Source: Phycisphaeraceae bacterium (GTDB lineage: Bacteria > Planctomycetota > Phycisphaerae > Phycisphaerales > UBA1924). From it: a stretch of DNA of 64,000 nucleotides. The translations under genes and the position numbers were made by a program. The stretch spans positions 227,253 through 291,252 of the forward strand of contig JAHBWW010000006.1 of assembly GCA_019636795.1 (NCBI GenBank). The letters run 5' to 3'. Shown here piece after piece: positions 1 through 8,649 of this stretch (its first letter is position 1; the number at the start of each line of letters is the position of its first letter). The notes below the pieces were generated by a model. It saw nothing but the letters and a program-made list of their open reading frames with translations. It ran no database searches and was not told the origin of the DNA.

Positions 1-2
1 CC

Positions 3-488
3 ATGCGTCTTGAGAATATGAGCCCGGAGGAACTGCGTGCGGCGATGATGCAGGACATGCCGCCGAGTCCGGATTACATGTCGTTTGATGCGGATGGGGA
101 CGGGGTGCTCGATGAGGCGGAGACTGCGGCGTTCCATGCGGCGACTCAGAGCATGAGCGATGAGATGATGGAATGGGCTGCCAGACAGGGTGCGATGATG
201 CTTCGGATGCAGTTTGAGCATGCGTCGCGTCAGAGTGATTTGAATGGGGATGGGCTGATGTCGCCGGATGAATGGGAGCGGCGGCTTGAGATGCTGACGC
301 TTGAGCGTGACAGGCGGTTGTTTCTGCAGAGTTACGACCTGGATCGTGACGGTCGGGTGACGTCGGACGAGCTGGGGAAGTATCTGGACTGGCACAACGC
401 GGGGAGTTTGCGGAGTGATGCAAACTATGACGGCGTGATTGATGCGCGCGACCTGGAGTTGATGCTGAGGTTGTATCGGGAGCAGTGA
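3..488 (+). CDS. EF-hand calcium-binding protein (5' end probably outside window)
   Basis: The protein carries four EF-hand-type loops: DADGDGVLDEAE near residue 28, DLNGDGLMSPDE near 78, DLDRDGRVTSDE near 111 and DANYDGVIDARD near 138. Each has the Asp/Asn spacing that binds Ca2+ and a Glu or Asp at the last ligand position. The 161 readable residues show no signal peptide, but only two bases precede the first ATG, so the true start and any export signal may lie upstream. Met-rich helices separate the loops. Calcium binding is inferred from the loops; the physiological role is unknown. The next gene runs in the opposite direction. Confidence 0.75.
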   Translation: MRLENMSPEELRAAMMQDMPPSPDYMSFDADGDGVLDEAETAAFHAATQSMSDEMMEWAARQGAMMLRMQFEHASRQSDLNGDGLMSPDEWERRLEMLTLERDRRLFLQSYDLDRDGRVTSDELGKYLDWHNAGSLRSDANYDGVIDARDLELMLRLYREQ

Positions 489-540
489 AGGACCTGATGC
501 GGGTTGAGTGATTGCGCGACTGTGCAGTGAGCGTGATTGG

Positions 541-1464
541 TCAGGTTGGGCGCTGGACGAGTTGCTGGCCCTGGTGCGTTGTGAGTTCGCGGAAGAGGGT
601 GGTGAGTCGCGTGGTGATGGGCCGATGGGCAGCGGTGCCGATTGGGCGGCCATCAATGCGAGCGACCCATGCGAGTTCGCCCATTGTGCCGGTGGTGAAA
701 CATTCGTCGGCGCGGTAGACCTCGGTCATGGAGATATCGCGTTCTACGGCCGGGATGTCGTGAGTGCGGCAGAGGTCGAGGATGGTGGCGCGTGTGATGC
801 CTTCGGGGCATGCGACGAGGCGTGAGGTCTCGACGATGCCATTGGTGACGATGAAGACGTGGGTGGCGTTGGTTTCGGCGAGGAAGCCGTGCTTATCGAG
901 CATGATGGCGTCGTCGGCGTGTGCGTTGTTGGCTTCGATTTTTGCGAGGATGGACTGGATGAGGTTGCAGTGGTGGATTTTCGGATCGAGGGAGTCGGGC
1001 GAGAAGCGGCGGATGCTGGAGGTGATCAGGGAGAGGCCGGTGGAACCGACGGCGGAGTTGTAGACGGGGGCTTTGTGTTCGGCGAGGATGATGAGTGTGG
1101 GGCCGGACTGGTTGAGGCGTGGGTCCATGCCGCTGGTGATTTTGACGCCTCGGGTGAGTGTGAGGCGGATGTGGACGTTATCGAACATGCGGTTGGCTTC
1201 GAGGGTGCGTTGCAGTTCGCGGGTGATGTGATCGTGTGAGGGGATGTCGGTGAAGGCGAGTGCGAGGGCGCTGGAGCGGAGGCGGTCGAGGTGTTCGCGG
1301 AGTTTGAAGATGCGGCCCTGATAGACGCGGAGGCCTTCCCATACGGCGTCGCCGCCCTGTACGGCAGAGTCGAATGGGCTGATGCCGGCGTGATCGCGGT
1401 GGACGAGCTCGCTGTTGATGTTGACGATGAGATCGCGGTTGAGTTCATTGAAGGTCTGGAGCAT
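541..1464 (-). CDS. Class IV PLP-dependent aminotransferase (branched-chain/D-amino-acid type)
   Basis: The 307-residue product opens with a typical class IV aminotransferase pattern: DHAGISPFDSAVQGGDAVWE, then a central KIHHCNLIQ segment holding the likely PLP lysine, and ETNATHVFIV plus a TGTMGE motif near the C-terminus that binds cofactor phosphate in this fold. Such enzymes transfer amino groups between branched-chain or D-amino acids and 2-oxo acids in the cytosol. The start is the ATG at 1464, where the conserved N-terminus begins; the frame stays open further upstream but only as low-complexity sequence. It overlaps the end of the sulfotransferase-like gene by 20 bp, so it is the last gene of a tightly coupled trio. 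Substrate specificity cannot be read from sequence alone. Confidence 0.85.
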   Translation of the reverse strand: MLQTFNELNRDLIVNINSELVHRDHAGISPFDSAVQGGDAVWEGLRVYQGRIFKLREHLDRLRSSALALAFTDIPSHDHITRELQRTLEANRMFDNVHIRLTLTRGVKITSGMDPRLNQSGPTLIILAEHKAPVYNSAVGSTGLSLITSSIRRFSPDSLDPKIHHCNLIQSILAKIEANNAHADDAIMLDKHGFLAETNATHVFIVTNGIVETSRLVACPEGITRATILDLCRTHDIPAVERDISMTEVYRADECFTTGTMGELAWVARIDGRPIGTAAHRPITTRLTTLFRELTTHQGQQLVQRPT

Positions 1465-2209
1465 CGGGGTGTTCCGTGGGCAGTGTGAGTTTGTGCTGTG
1501 CGAGTTGGTGGTAGAGCGCGAGGCAGTCGTCGAGGACGGCTGCGAGGTGCGAGGGGACGCGCTCATTTTTAGGGAGATACGGTGCGAAACTGGTTGATGC
1601 GTAGACGCTGTCGTACCAGTGTGGTCCCCAGACGCCATCGGTGTCGCGTGGTCCGGGCTGCCATGAGAGCATGGCGTTTGTGAAGGGGATGTCGAGTGCG
1701 TGACACAAGCGAGAGAGCATTGAGTGAGGATCGAGCAGGATGTCGCGTGAGTCGATGACGATGGGCATTTTTCCGGTGCGCCGGTAGAGCGAGGCGAAGA
1801 GTTCGAGTTGTTGCGGGAGGCCTAGGTCGGTGGGGCGTGGGTCGGGGATGACTTTGATGAAACTGGTGATCATGTCCTCGGGCTGGCGGATGAGGAAGAC
1901 GTTGTGGAGTGAGTGGATCCATTTGCGCCCGACCTCGGGGGTGAGGTGATGGGCCATGTGTTTCTGGTACCAGATTGTTTTGTTGCGTGGGATTGGGCCG
2001 ACGAGGGCGCGAGTGACGATCTGCCAGTCGGATTCGTGTTCGCGGATGATCTGGTCGCGTGCGGGATGATCGAGATTGGTTGATTTGAGATAGTGTGCGT
2101 AGAGAGGCTCATCGGAGACGAAGGTGTCGGGGCGGGATTCGAAGGAGCGCATGAGGGCTGTGGAGATGTTGCGAGGCCCGGACCACATGGCGATGTGGCG
2201 GTCGCTCAC
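1445..2209 (-). CDS. Sulfotransferase-like P-loop protein
   Basis: The 254-residue protein begins with AMWSGPRNISTALMRSF, a sulfotransferase-type P-loop that would hold the 5'-phosphosulfate of PAPS. A downstream VFLIRQPEDMITSF segment fits the 3'-phosphate-binding region of the same family. The start is a GTG at 2209 that overlaps the TGA of the upstream dipeptidase as GTGA, so the two are probably translationally coupled. The frame is open for about 340 further codons upstream, but that part is an Arg/Pro-rich shadow of the dipeptidase. The acceptor is unknown. From memory, plants have proteins fusing this kind of domain to a class IV aminotransferase, which supports a joint role with the next gene. 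Confidence 0.75.
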   Translation of the reverse strand: MSDRHIAMWSGPRNISTALMRSFESRPDTFVSDEPLYAHYLKSTNLDHPARDQIIREHESDWQIVTRALVGPIPRNKTIWYQKHMAHHLTPEVGRKWIHSLHNVFLIRQPEDMITSFIKVIPDPRPTDLGLPQQLELFASLYRRTGKMPIVIDSRDILLDPHSMLSRLCHALDIPFTNAMLSWQPGPRDTDGVWGPHWYDSVYASTSFAPYLPKNERVPSHLAAVLDDCLALYHQLAQHKLTLPTEHPDAPDLQ

Positions 2210-3231
2210 GAGGCACTCCAGAAGCGGGCCCAGTTGCTGAAGGCGAAGCCTTCGATGTCGGCGTCGGACCAGTTTCGGCGGTGGAGTTCTTCGGCGAGAA
2301 GTGTGAGGTCTGCGGGGCGGTTGATACCTGCGGGGAGATCGTGGGCGGTGATGCCGCCATCCATGTCGGAGCCGAGACCGACGCCGCGGCGGTGGCCCAT
2401 GATTTCGCAGATGCGTTCGACATGTGCGATGGTGTCGGCGATGGTGGGGCGGTCGTTGGGGTTGTTGCGGTCGATGCCGGTGCGGATGAAGTTGCGGACG
2501 AGGTTGATGCCGATCATGCCGTTGCGGTTGCCGACTTCGCGAATTGTGGAATCGGCGAGGTGTCGTTCGTTGTCGGGTTCGAGGAGTGCGCGGCAGTTGG
2601 AGTGTGAGGCGATTGGAGTTGCGGGCGAGAGTTCGAGGAGGTCGTCGGTTGCGTGCTGGGAGAGGTGGGTGAGGTCGTGGACGATGCCGAGCTGGTCGAT
2701 GCGAGCGACGAGTTCGCGGCCTTGTGGGGTGAGCCCGCGTCCTGGGGTGCCGTTGCCACCTGCGTAGCGTGAGCCGCGCCACCATGCGAGTCCGATTGCG
2801 ATGACGCCGTGTTCGTACCAGTTGACGAGGGTTTCGGGAGATTCGATTGGGTCGGCGCATTCCATGAGGATGCCGAGTTGGAGGGTGGGGGATGTGGATG
2901 CCCATTGGGTGTGACCGCGTGGGGGCATGATGTTGATAAGCCCGGCGTCGCGCCATGCGTGGTAGAGTTTGATCTGTCGGAGGCCTGCGATGCTTGCTGC
3001 GTTGGTGTTGTCGTGGGGATATGTGTAGGGGGCGGCGTCGGTGGTGGCGGAGTCGACAGCTTCGGTGAAGACGGTGCCGAGGCATGCGTGGATGCGACCC
3101 TGGCGGAGAGCGGGGAGAGTGACAGCGGCGGGCTGGAGAGGGCCGCGGCAGTCGTGCAGGGGCGCGTGCATGTCGCGGCCGAGTTCGGCGAGGTACGCCA
3201 GATCGAGGTGAGCATCGAACCATGAGAGCAT
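2206..3231 (-). CDS. Membrane dipeptidase (renal dipeptidase-like, family M19)
   Basis: The 341-residue protein has the M19 amidohydrolase layout: an N-terminal FDAHLD zinc motif, a central VHDLTHLS segment, ASHSNCRALL that supplies further metal ligands, and GLGSDMDGG near the C-terminus. Family members hydrolyse dipeptides, often with D-residues or beta-lactam-like bonds, using two zinc ions. There is no signal peptide, so it is probably cytosolic. It is the first gene of a leftward trio with the sulfotransferase-like and aminotransferase genes and overlaps the next by 4 bp. Together the trio suggests processing of a peptide or amino-acid conjugate, but no substrate is implied by the sequence. 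Confidence 0.85.
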   Translation of the reverse strand: MLSWFDAHLDLAYLAELGRDMHAPLHDCRGPLQPAAVTLPALRQGRIHACLGTVFTEAVDSATTDAAPYTYPHDNTNAASIAGLRQIKLYHAWRDAGLINIMPPRGHTQWASTSPTLQLGILMECADPIESPETLVNWYEHGVIAIGLAWWRGSRYAGGNGTPGRGLTPQGRELVARIDQLGIVHDLTHLSQHATDDLLELSPATPIASHSNCRALLEPDNERHLADSTIREVGNRNGMIGINLVRNFIRTGIDRNNPNDRPTIADTIAHVERICEIMGHRRGVGLGSDMDGGITAHDLPAGINRPADLTLLAEELHRRNWSDADIEGFAFSNWARFWSAS

Positions 3232-3371
3232 CGAGCGATGGTAGGCGAGGCCAGTATGGGTGCCGATCTAGTGCAAATTTGCAGCGAGAGTTCCTATAGA
3301 GTACACTGAGGGCGCCGAGTGGATCGACCTTGTGTTGTGCAGTTGATTGCTGTGCGTGAAGGAGTGTTGCG

Positions 3372-4052
3372 ATGCTGGCAGTATCGAGATCGAAGTGGAT
3401 GACGCCTCACCGTCGTGGGGGCTTGCTGCAGGGATGCCTGGTTGCGGTGATCATTGTGGTGTTGCTGATGATCGTGGGGGGGGTGCTGGTTGCGATCAAT
3501 TTCAAGAAGTGGTCTTCGAGCCTGGTGGTAGCGGCGTTCAATACGGTTGTTGATGTCTCGGAGATCCCTGCGAACGAGAAGGTCGAGATCAAGGAGATCA
3601 TCGCGCAAGTGCGGACCGAGTATCTTGCGGGCAATGTCACGATGGACGAGGTCGGGCAGTTGTTGAGCGATTTTGAGACCAACCCGGCGATTGCGATGGG
3701 AATGGTGATGCAGTTCGAGGCTGTGTATGTGAAGGGTTCGAGCCTGACGGATGAGCAGAAGGAGGATGCTCGGGTCACACTCAACCGGATATCGCAGGGG
3801 TTGGTGACGGGTGTGCTGACGTGGCGGGATGTTGAGCCGATCGTTGATTCGGTGTCGGATGTCAATTCCTCGGGAAATCGGACGTTTCGGCAGGCGTCGT
3901 CGGTGCGGGAGTCGGAGGTGCTGGGGGCGATCGAAAGTGCCCGGAAGGTTGCGGATGACGCGGGGATCGGGTCGGGTTTCGTGGAGTACGACATTTCGGA
4001 TGAGTTCAAGCGATCGATCGAGAAGACTCTGGGGCGAACGATTGGCGGATGA
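3372..4052 (+). CDS. Membrane-anchored protein of unknown function
   Basis: This 226-residue product has a basic N-terminus followed by one strong membrane helix at about residues 19-42 (LLQGCLVAVIIVVLLMIVGG). The rest is a soluble, mostly helical, acidic domain, probably outside the membrane. No catalytic motif was recognised. A polar, Ser-rich linker near residues 160-185 separates two helical segments. It stands alone between the leftward dipeptidase trio and the rightward EAL gene. A 10-bp palindrome (GCAAATTTGC, 3273-3282) lies about 90 bp upstream and could be an operator, but nothing supports that beyond symmetry. Confidence 0.65.
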   Translation: MLAVSRSKWMTPHRRGGLLQGCLVAVIIVVLLMIVGGVLVAINFKKWSSSLVVAAFNTVVDVSEIPANEKVEIKEIIAQVRTEYLAGNVTMDEVGQLLSDFETNPAIAMGMVMQFEAVYVKGSSLTDEQKEDARVTLNRISQGLVTGVLTWRDVEPIVDSVSDVNSSGNRTFRQASSVRESEVLGAIESARKVADDAGIGSGFVEYDISDEFKRSIEKTLGRTIGG

Positions 4053-4287
4053 GGGGATGCGCTTGGGTTCGGAGTTTGCGTGCGCGAGCGGTAGATGAAA
4101 CCATCTAGTGTGGGATAGAGACTTACCCCGACGAAAAATCCTTGGAGCTGTATCGAACGAGGAGCAGCGACAACTTGAGCCGGATGTTCCGGGCGTTTTC
4201 ATTCTTCTGTTGGCAGTCGCTCCATCGTGAAACTTCTGCCGCCGATAGAACTTTCGAGCATGTGAACAGCGTGCCTCGGAGGATCGC

Positions 4288-5361
4288 ATGGCAATGGGAA
4301 GTTCACAAAACTCATCGCGTCGAGAGGTACAGCCGCGGGGTGCGGAGAAGCATGAAGGTCTGAGTATTGCGTTGTTCACGCAGATACCGGACCTGATGCG
4401 TCGCTTCGAGGAGCATTTTCGTCCTTCGAAGAAGCCTCCGGGGGCGTATATCGTTGATGGTCCGGATTGTCTGCATCTTGTGCGAGACGTGCTTGAGCCG
4501 CTGAGCCCTGAGGGGCGACAGGCGGTGCGTGGGGTGTTGGTGGGCGAGGACGGGCGTTTTGAGCCTTGGAGCGCGGTGCCGGTAGAAACGTTGCTTCTGA
4601 GGCTCGAGACGCCGTGGCTGACGGAGATGCTGGCGAAGGAAAGTGTGCGGTTTGAGTATCAGCCGATTGTGAATGCGCGAACGGGGTTGGTGTTTGCGTT
4701 CAAGGCGTTGATGCGATCGTCGCATGAGTCGGCGCGTCAAGTGGGCCCGCTGGAGATCATTGCGGCGGCGAAGGCGCATGGGCGCACGCTTGATCTTGAT
4801 GCGATGTGTCGTCGGCAGGCGGTGATTCAGGGTTTGCATCACCTTGAGCCTCACGAGCACTTTGTGTTGAACTTCCTTCCGATGGCGGTGTGCGACTCGG
4901 CGTTCTGTGTCAAGGGCACAGTAAAGGTTGCGGAATCAATTGGGTTTGATCCTTCGCGATTGATCTTTGAGATGTCGGTGGCGCACGAGTTGCCGGATCT
5001 TGATTTTTTACGGACCATGATTCAGACGTATCGGAGGCTGGGGGTGAAGATCGGGATGAGTGATGTTTCGACGGCGAATGCACCGCTTGGACTGATCGAT
5101 CGAATCGAGCCGGACTTCATCAAGGTGGACCAGCGTCTGGTGAAGAAGGCTGCAACGAGCAGAAAGTTTGCGATCATTCACGGGATCTTCAGGCTGGCGC
5201 AGGAGCGTGGGATCAAGGTGATTGCGGAACGGCTGGAGACGGAGATGGAGTATCAGCTGGTGCGGCTGCTGGATGTGGATTATCTTCAGGGCTTCCTGAT
5301 CGGGAGGCCTGAAGCGATACCGAACAGGTCGGTGCGCTTGCCTTGGCGTGCAGCCGGGTAA
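4288..5361 (+). CDS. Degenerate EAL-domain protein
   Basis: The 357-residue protein has an N-terminal region of about 115 residues of unknown type, then an EAL fold from about residue 120 to the end (FEYQPIVNARTG ... DYLQGFLIGRP). Key catalytic positions are altered. The Glu of the EAL motif is Lys (FKALMR, about residue 139), and the DDFG loop reads SDVS (about 258-261). The later PDFIKVD lysine and the AERLET glutamate are kept. Active EAL enzymes hydrolyse cyclic di-GMP; this one is more likely a binder, adaptor or non-enzymatic regulator. GGAGG at 4278-4282, five bases before the ATG, supports the start. Its position upstream of a flagellar region would fit motility control, but that is inference. 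Confidence 0.8.
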   Translation: MAMGSSQNSSRREVQPRGAEKHEGLSIALFTQIPDLMRRFEEHFRPSKKPPGAYIVDGPDCLHLVRDVLEPLSPEGRQAVRGVLVGEDGRFEPWSAVPVETLLLRLETPWLTEMLAKESVRFEYQPIVNARTGLVFAFKALMRSSHESARQVGPLEIIAAAKAHGRTLDLDAMCRRQAVIQGLHHLEPHEHFVLNFLPMAVCDSAFCVKGTVKVAESIGFDPSRLIFEMSVAHELPDLDFLRTMIQTYRRLGVKIGMSDVSTANAPLGLIDRIEPDFIKVDQRLVKKAATSRKFAIIHGIFRLAQERGIKVIAERLETEMEYQLVRLLDVDYLQGFLIGRPEAIPNRSVRLPWRAAG

Positions 5362-5494
5362 GGCGCGGGCTTGGCATACTCGACATATGGTGTCGATGAC
5401 GTTTGCACTTCCTCCCTGATCACGTTCAGTTGGCGGCTGTCGGAGACAGTGCGCGCTGGGCGTGGTCTCTTTTTGTCGGAGGATGCGGACGGAC

Positions 5495-5863
5495 TCAGAA
5501 GAGAAACGAGTCGAAAGGCAAGGCCCACCAGAGCAGGAGCAAGAAGATGTAAATGGCAGCAATCATGAGCCATCCGAGAAGCACGCCCAAGGCGATTGTG
5601 CGCACAGGTTGGCGTATGAGCGATGATGCGGCCAGGATAGCGAGAGGATTGGATGTCGGTGTTGGTGCGTCGGGGATTGTGATGACCCAGGCGTCTTCGG
5701 GGATTTCGTCATTGTGAACAGGGTCGATTTTTCGGCAGTTGAGGCCGTGTTTTGCGGCGATGTTCATGGCCTGTGCGGAGCTGTTGACGCCGATGACGTA
5801 GAGATCGCGTTCTGATCCGATGTTGTCGCCATGTTGCACTTCACCTTGAACTCGCCATGGCAT
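5495..5863 (-). CDS. Small membrane protein of unknown function
   Basis: The 122-residue product has a soluble N-terminal domain of about 70 residues (YVIGVNSSAQAMNIAAKHGL is its most regular part) and a hydrophobic C-terminus at about residues 88-115. The tail is rich in Leu, Ile and Trp and fits one or two membrane helices. No known motif was recognised. It starts 13 bp after the stop of the CoA-transferase beta-subunit gene on the same strand and is probably the last gene of that operon. Any functional link to ketoacid metabolism rests only on position. Confidence 0.6.
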   Translation of the reverse strand: MPWRVQGEVQHGDNIGSERDLYVIGVNSSAQAMNIAAKHGLNCRKIDPVHNDEIPEDAWVITIPDAPTPTSNPLAILAASSLIRQPVRTIALGVLLGWLMIAAIYIFLLLLWWALPFDSFLF

Positions 5864-5876
5864 GAGTGATCCTCAA

Positions 5877-6539
5877 TTAGCGGTCGATGATGAGGGGCTT
5901 GATGTCGGTGAGAAGTTCCGCTTCGGTTTTCTCGACGACTTGGGCGGTGGTGACGCCTGGGGCGAGTTCGGTGAGGCGGAATCGGCGTTGACTGGGGTCC
6001 ATAACGAGAACGCAGAGTTCGGTGATGATCATGTCGATGCAGCGGCGGCCGGTGAGGGGGAGGGAGCACTCGCGGACGATTTTTGGTTCGCCCTTTTTGG
6101 AGTTGTGCTCCATAGTGACGATGACTTTGCGGACGCCTGCGACGAGATCCATTGCGCCGCCCATGCCTTTGACCATCTTTCCGGGGATCATCCAGTTTGC
6201 GATGTCGCCTTCCTGGCTGACCTGCATGGCGCCGAGAATGCACATGTCGATGTGCCCGCCTCGGATCATGGCGAAGGAATCGGCGCTGGAGAAGTATGAT
6301 GCGCCGCGGCGTGCGGTGACGGTTTGCTTGCCGGCGTTGATGAGATCGGGGTCGACCTCGGCTTCGGTGGGGAATGGCCCGATGCCGAGCAGGCCGTTCT
6401 CGGATTGAAGCCAGACGTCGATGCCATCGGGGATGTAGTTGGCGACGAGGGTTGGCATGCCGATGCCGAGGTTGACGATGTAACCATTGCGGAGTTCGGC
6501 AGCGGCGCGTGCAGCGATCTGTTCGCGTGTGAGTGGCAT
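5877..6539 (-). CDS. scoB: 3-oxoacid CoA-transferase, beta subunit
   Basis: The product of about 220 residues matches subunit B of succinyl-CoA:3-ketoacid CoA-transferase. It has [14 protein letters not shown] near the N-terminus and [12 protein letters not shown], which holds the Glu that forms the CoA thioester. The enzyme moves CoA between succinyl-CoA (or another acyl-CoA) and acetoacetate-type acids. The ATG at 6539 ([11 protein letters not shown]) matches the family N-terminus; an ATG 12 codons upstream is possible but adds unrelated sequence. Its partner alpha subunit lies upstream on the same strand, separated by two small membrane-protein genes, an unusual arrangement because the two are normally adjacent. 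Confidence 0.9.
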   Translation of the reverse strand: MPLTREQIAARAAAELRNGYIVNLGIGMPTLVANYIPDGIDVWLQSENGLLGIGPFPTEAEVDPDLINAGKQTVTARRGASYFSSADSFAMIRGGHIDMCILGAMQVSQEGDIANWMIPGKMVKGMGGAMDLVAGVRKVIVTMEHNSKKGEPKIVRECSLPLTGRRCIDMIITELCVLVMDPSQRRFRLTELAPGVTTAQVVEKTEAELLTDIKPLIIDR

Positions 6540-6579
6540 GTGACAGGATAGGCGAGGATTGTTGCAGGGGGTCAATGGT

Positions 6580-6840
6580 TCAGGGCGTGCGTCGGCGGGC
6601 GAGTTTGGCCTTGAGAAGCAGGATGAGACCGACGACGAATGGGACGAAGCCGACGGCTCCGAAGAGTGCTGCGCGGAGCATTCGGTCAGGTACTGCGGAT
6701 TCGTCGTCGAGGGAGGTTGCGTTCATGACGTCGTTGGTGAGGTCGTTGTAGAGGGTGATGAGTTCGCCGAATGCGGTTTGTAGTCCCCAACCCATGATGG
6801 CGACGCCGACGAGCAGGAGGCAGTAGGCGATGAGTCGCAT
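6580..6840 (-). CDS. Small two-helix membrane protein
   Basis: This 86-residue protein has a hydrophobic N-terminal helix (about residues 3-25), a polar stretch with acidic residues near 35-50, and a second helix (about 57-77) followed by a basic RRR tail. No family was recognised. AGGAA about eight bases before the ATG supports the start. It lies between the two CoA-transferase subunit genes on the same strand and is probably co-transcribed with them. Its relation to that enzyme is unknown. Confidence 0.6.
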   Translation of the reverse strand: MRLIAYCLLLVGVAIMGWGLQTAFGELITLYNDLTNDVMNATSLDDESAVPDRMLRAALFGAVGFVPFVVGLILLLKAKLARRRTP

Positions 6841-6881
6841 GGGTGGTTCCTGTGGATGAGAGTTCCGTATTTGCTGCGAGG

Positions 6882-7163
6882 TTAGCGTCGGACGCGTAGT
6901 CCGATGATGATGAGGACGATTCCGGCGATGGCTGCGAACAACAGGCGGCGATCGTTCATGATGCTGGTTGCTGCGCGTGAGGAGAAGTCGCGGATCGCTC
7001 GCCAGCCGAAGGCGCGCTCGATGAGTCCTGCCCGGTTGAATGAGTCGATAAGCGGGAGGGCGATTGCGGCAAGGAGGAGGATGAGTCCGATGGTGATGGC
7101 TGCGCGGCGGATGTTGTCGCGGCTGGAGCGTTGACGTCGGCGCCGGTAGAGCCTTCGTTTCAT
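6882..7163 (-). CDS. Small basic membrane protein
   Basis: The 93-residue product starts with a very basic segment (several Arg and Lys in the first 18 residues), then two predicted membrane helices at about 22-40 and 72-90. The basic end would stay in the cytoplasm by the positive-inside rule. No conserved motif was recognised. It begins 3 bp after the stop of scoA and precedes the other small membrane gene, so it is part of the sco operon by layout. Confidence 0.6.
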   Translation of the reverse strand: MKRRLYRRRRQRSSRDNIRRAAITIGLILLLAAIALPLIDSFNRAGLIERAFGWRAIRDFSSRAATSIMNDRRLLFAAIAGIVLIIIGLRVRR

Positions 7164-7166
7164 GAT

Positions 7167-7940
7167 TCAGTTGGGGCGAACGGTGCGTTGTTCGATGCGT
7201 TTGACGCTTTGTGTGACGACGAAGCGATCGACGTAGTTTCCTGGGGTGTGGATTGAGTCGGGGTCGAGCGAGCCGAGCGGGACGAGTTCATCGACTTCGG
7301 CGATGACGAATGCGGCTGCGGTTGCCATCATTGGGTTGAAGTTGCGTGCGGTCTTGCGGTAGACGAGGTTGCCGAAGGAGTCGGCTTTCCATGCCTTGAC
7401 GAGTGCGAGGTCGGCGTAGAGGCCGGTTTCCATGACGTATTGGCGAGCCTGGCCTGTGGTTTCGGGGGATTTGCTGCGGTTGAATGTTGCGGTGTCGTCG
7501 CTGGGGCGGAGGAAGTGACGAGTTTCTTTTCCTTCGGCGACGAGGGTTCCGACGCCTGTAGCAGTGAAGAAGGCGGGAATGCCTGCGCCGCCTGCGCGGA
7601 TGCGTTCGGCGAGGGTTCCCTGGGGGTTGAACTCGACTTCGAGTTGTCCGGAGAGGTACTGTGCTTCGAAGGTGTCGTTTTCGCCGACGTAGCTGGAGAT
7701 CATCTTGCGGATCTGCTGAGTCTGAAGGAGGAGACCGAGTCCCCAGTCATCGACGCCTGCATTGTTGCTGATGCAGGTGAGGCCGGTGAGCCCTGAGTCT
7801 CGCAAAGCGAGGATGAGGTGCTCGGGGATGCCGCAGAGTCCGAAGCCACCGACCATGACACTGATGCCATCGCGGAGAATGCCTTGTTCGCGGAGGCCGG
7901 CAAATGCTGCGAGTGCTGATTCGTAGTGCTTGGTGTGCAT
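7167..7940 (-). CDS. scoA: 3-oxoacid CoA-transferase, alpha subunit
   Basis: The 257-residue protein carries MVGGFGLCGIPEHLI near residue 29, the glycine-rich CoA-binding signature of subunit A, and the family segments ISNNAGVDDWGLG, GGAGIPAFFTATGVGT and FNPMMATAA. With subunit B it forms the heteromeric succinyl-CoA:3-ketoacid transferase used in ketone-body or polyhydroxybutyrate-derived acetoacetate use. It starts 41 bp after the end of nrdR on the same strand and leads a run of five leftward genes. Length is normal for a separate alpha subunit. Confidence 0.9.
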   Translation of the reverse strand: MHTKHYESALAAFAGLREQGILRDGISVMVGGFGLCGIPEHLILALRDSGLTGLTCISNNAGVDDWGLGLLLQTQQIRKMISSYVGENDTFEAQYLSGQLEVEFNPQGTLAERIRAGGAGIPAFFTATGVGTLVAEGKETRHFLRPSDDTATFNRSKSPETTGQARQYVMETGLYADLALVKAWKADSFGNLVYRKTARNFNPMMATAAAFVIAEVDELVPLGSLDPDSIHTPGNYVDRFVVTQSVKRIEQRTVRPN

Positions 7941-7981
7941 GAGGTGGTCCTGATCGGTGTGCCGACGATTGTAGAGTGGGG

Positions 7982-8509
7982 TCAGCGTTCTGCGGCAGGT
8001 TCTTCGGCGCGTGAGCGTCGTGGGAAGAGGTCTTCCTGATTTGGGAGATCTGGCGGGCGAGCGTGGAGGGTTTCGAGTTCGCGTCGGATTTCGTCGAGGG
8101 TGCTGAGTTGGAGGTGTTCGGTGGCGAAGCGGATGTAGCTGACGACATCGATGGCGCGGAGTTTTGCCATGACGCGTTCGCCGATGATGGTGCTGGAGAC
8201 TTCGCGATCGAACTCTGCGTGAAGTTCCTCTTCGGTCTCTTCGGCGATGCGCTGCTTGATGTCTTCGGGGACTGGGCGCTTGCCACAGGCGGCTTTGATT
8301 CCTGAGAGGACGTTTTCGAGGCTGAAGGCGACGCGGCTGCCGTCCTTTTTGATGACGGTGAGGCGACTGGCGGCCTCGACGCGCTCGTAGGTGGTGTAGC
8401 GTCGGTCACACTTGAGGCACTGCCTGCGTCTGCGGATGGTCTGGCCTGCTTCGGTAGCGCGGGAGTCGATGACCTTGTCCTCGTGGCTGTTGCAGTAGGG
8501 GCAGATCAT
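7982..8509 (-). CDS. nrdR: Transcriptional repressor NrdR
   Basis: The 175-residue protein has a zinc ribbon with Cys 3, 6, 31 and 34 (MICPYCNSHE ... RRQCLKCDRRYTTYE) and an ATP-cone domain at about residues 49-139 beginning VIKKDGSRVAF. NrdR senses ATP/dATP and represses ribonucleotide reductase genes through NrdR boxes. A tail of about 25 residues beyond the ATP cone is Pro/Arg-rich and not conserved. No ribonucleotide reductase gene is in the window. It is the most upstream gene of a leftward run with the sco genes. Confidence 0.93.
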   Translation of the reverse strand: MICPYCNSHEDKVIDSRATEAGQTIRRRRQCLKCDRRYTTYERVEAASRLTVIKKDGSRVAFSLENVLSGIKAACGKRPVPEDIKQRIAEETEEELHAEFDREVSSTIIGERVMAKLRAIDVVSYIRFATEHLQLSTLDEIRRELETLHARPPDLPNQEDLFPRRSRAEEPAAER

Positions 8510-8649
8510 TGGGTTTGCTTTCGTGAGGGAGCACGCTTGGGATAGTGGGGTAGTGCAGACATTGCCACAACATCATGGCAGATCGTGGTGAATCTGTCAA
8601 AGGCGAGCAATGATAGAGGTAAATGCCTGAGTAATGGAACAGGCGCAAG

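Noticed and set aside
2210-3223. 340-codon upstream extension of the sulfotransferase-like frame
   Set aside because: It is an Arg/Pro-rich shadow of the dipeptidase gene; the P-loop start lies just after the GTG at 2209.
3273-3282. GCAAATTTGC palindrome upstream of the membrane-anchored protein as an operator
   Set aside because: A single 10-bp palindrome without repeat copies or a known regulator is too weak to call.
4241-4248. GCCGATAG as a sigma-28 -10 element for the EAL gene
   Set aside because: No TAAA-like -35 element lies at the needed distance.
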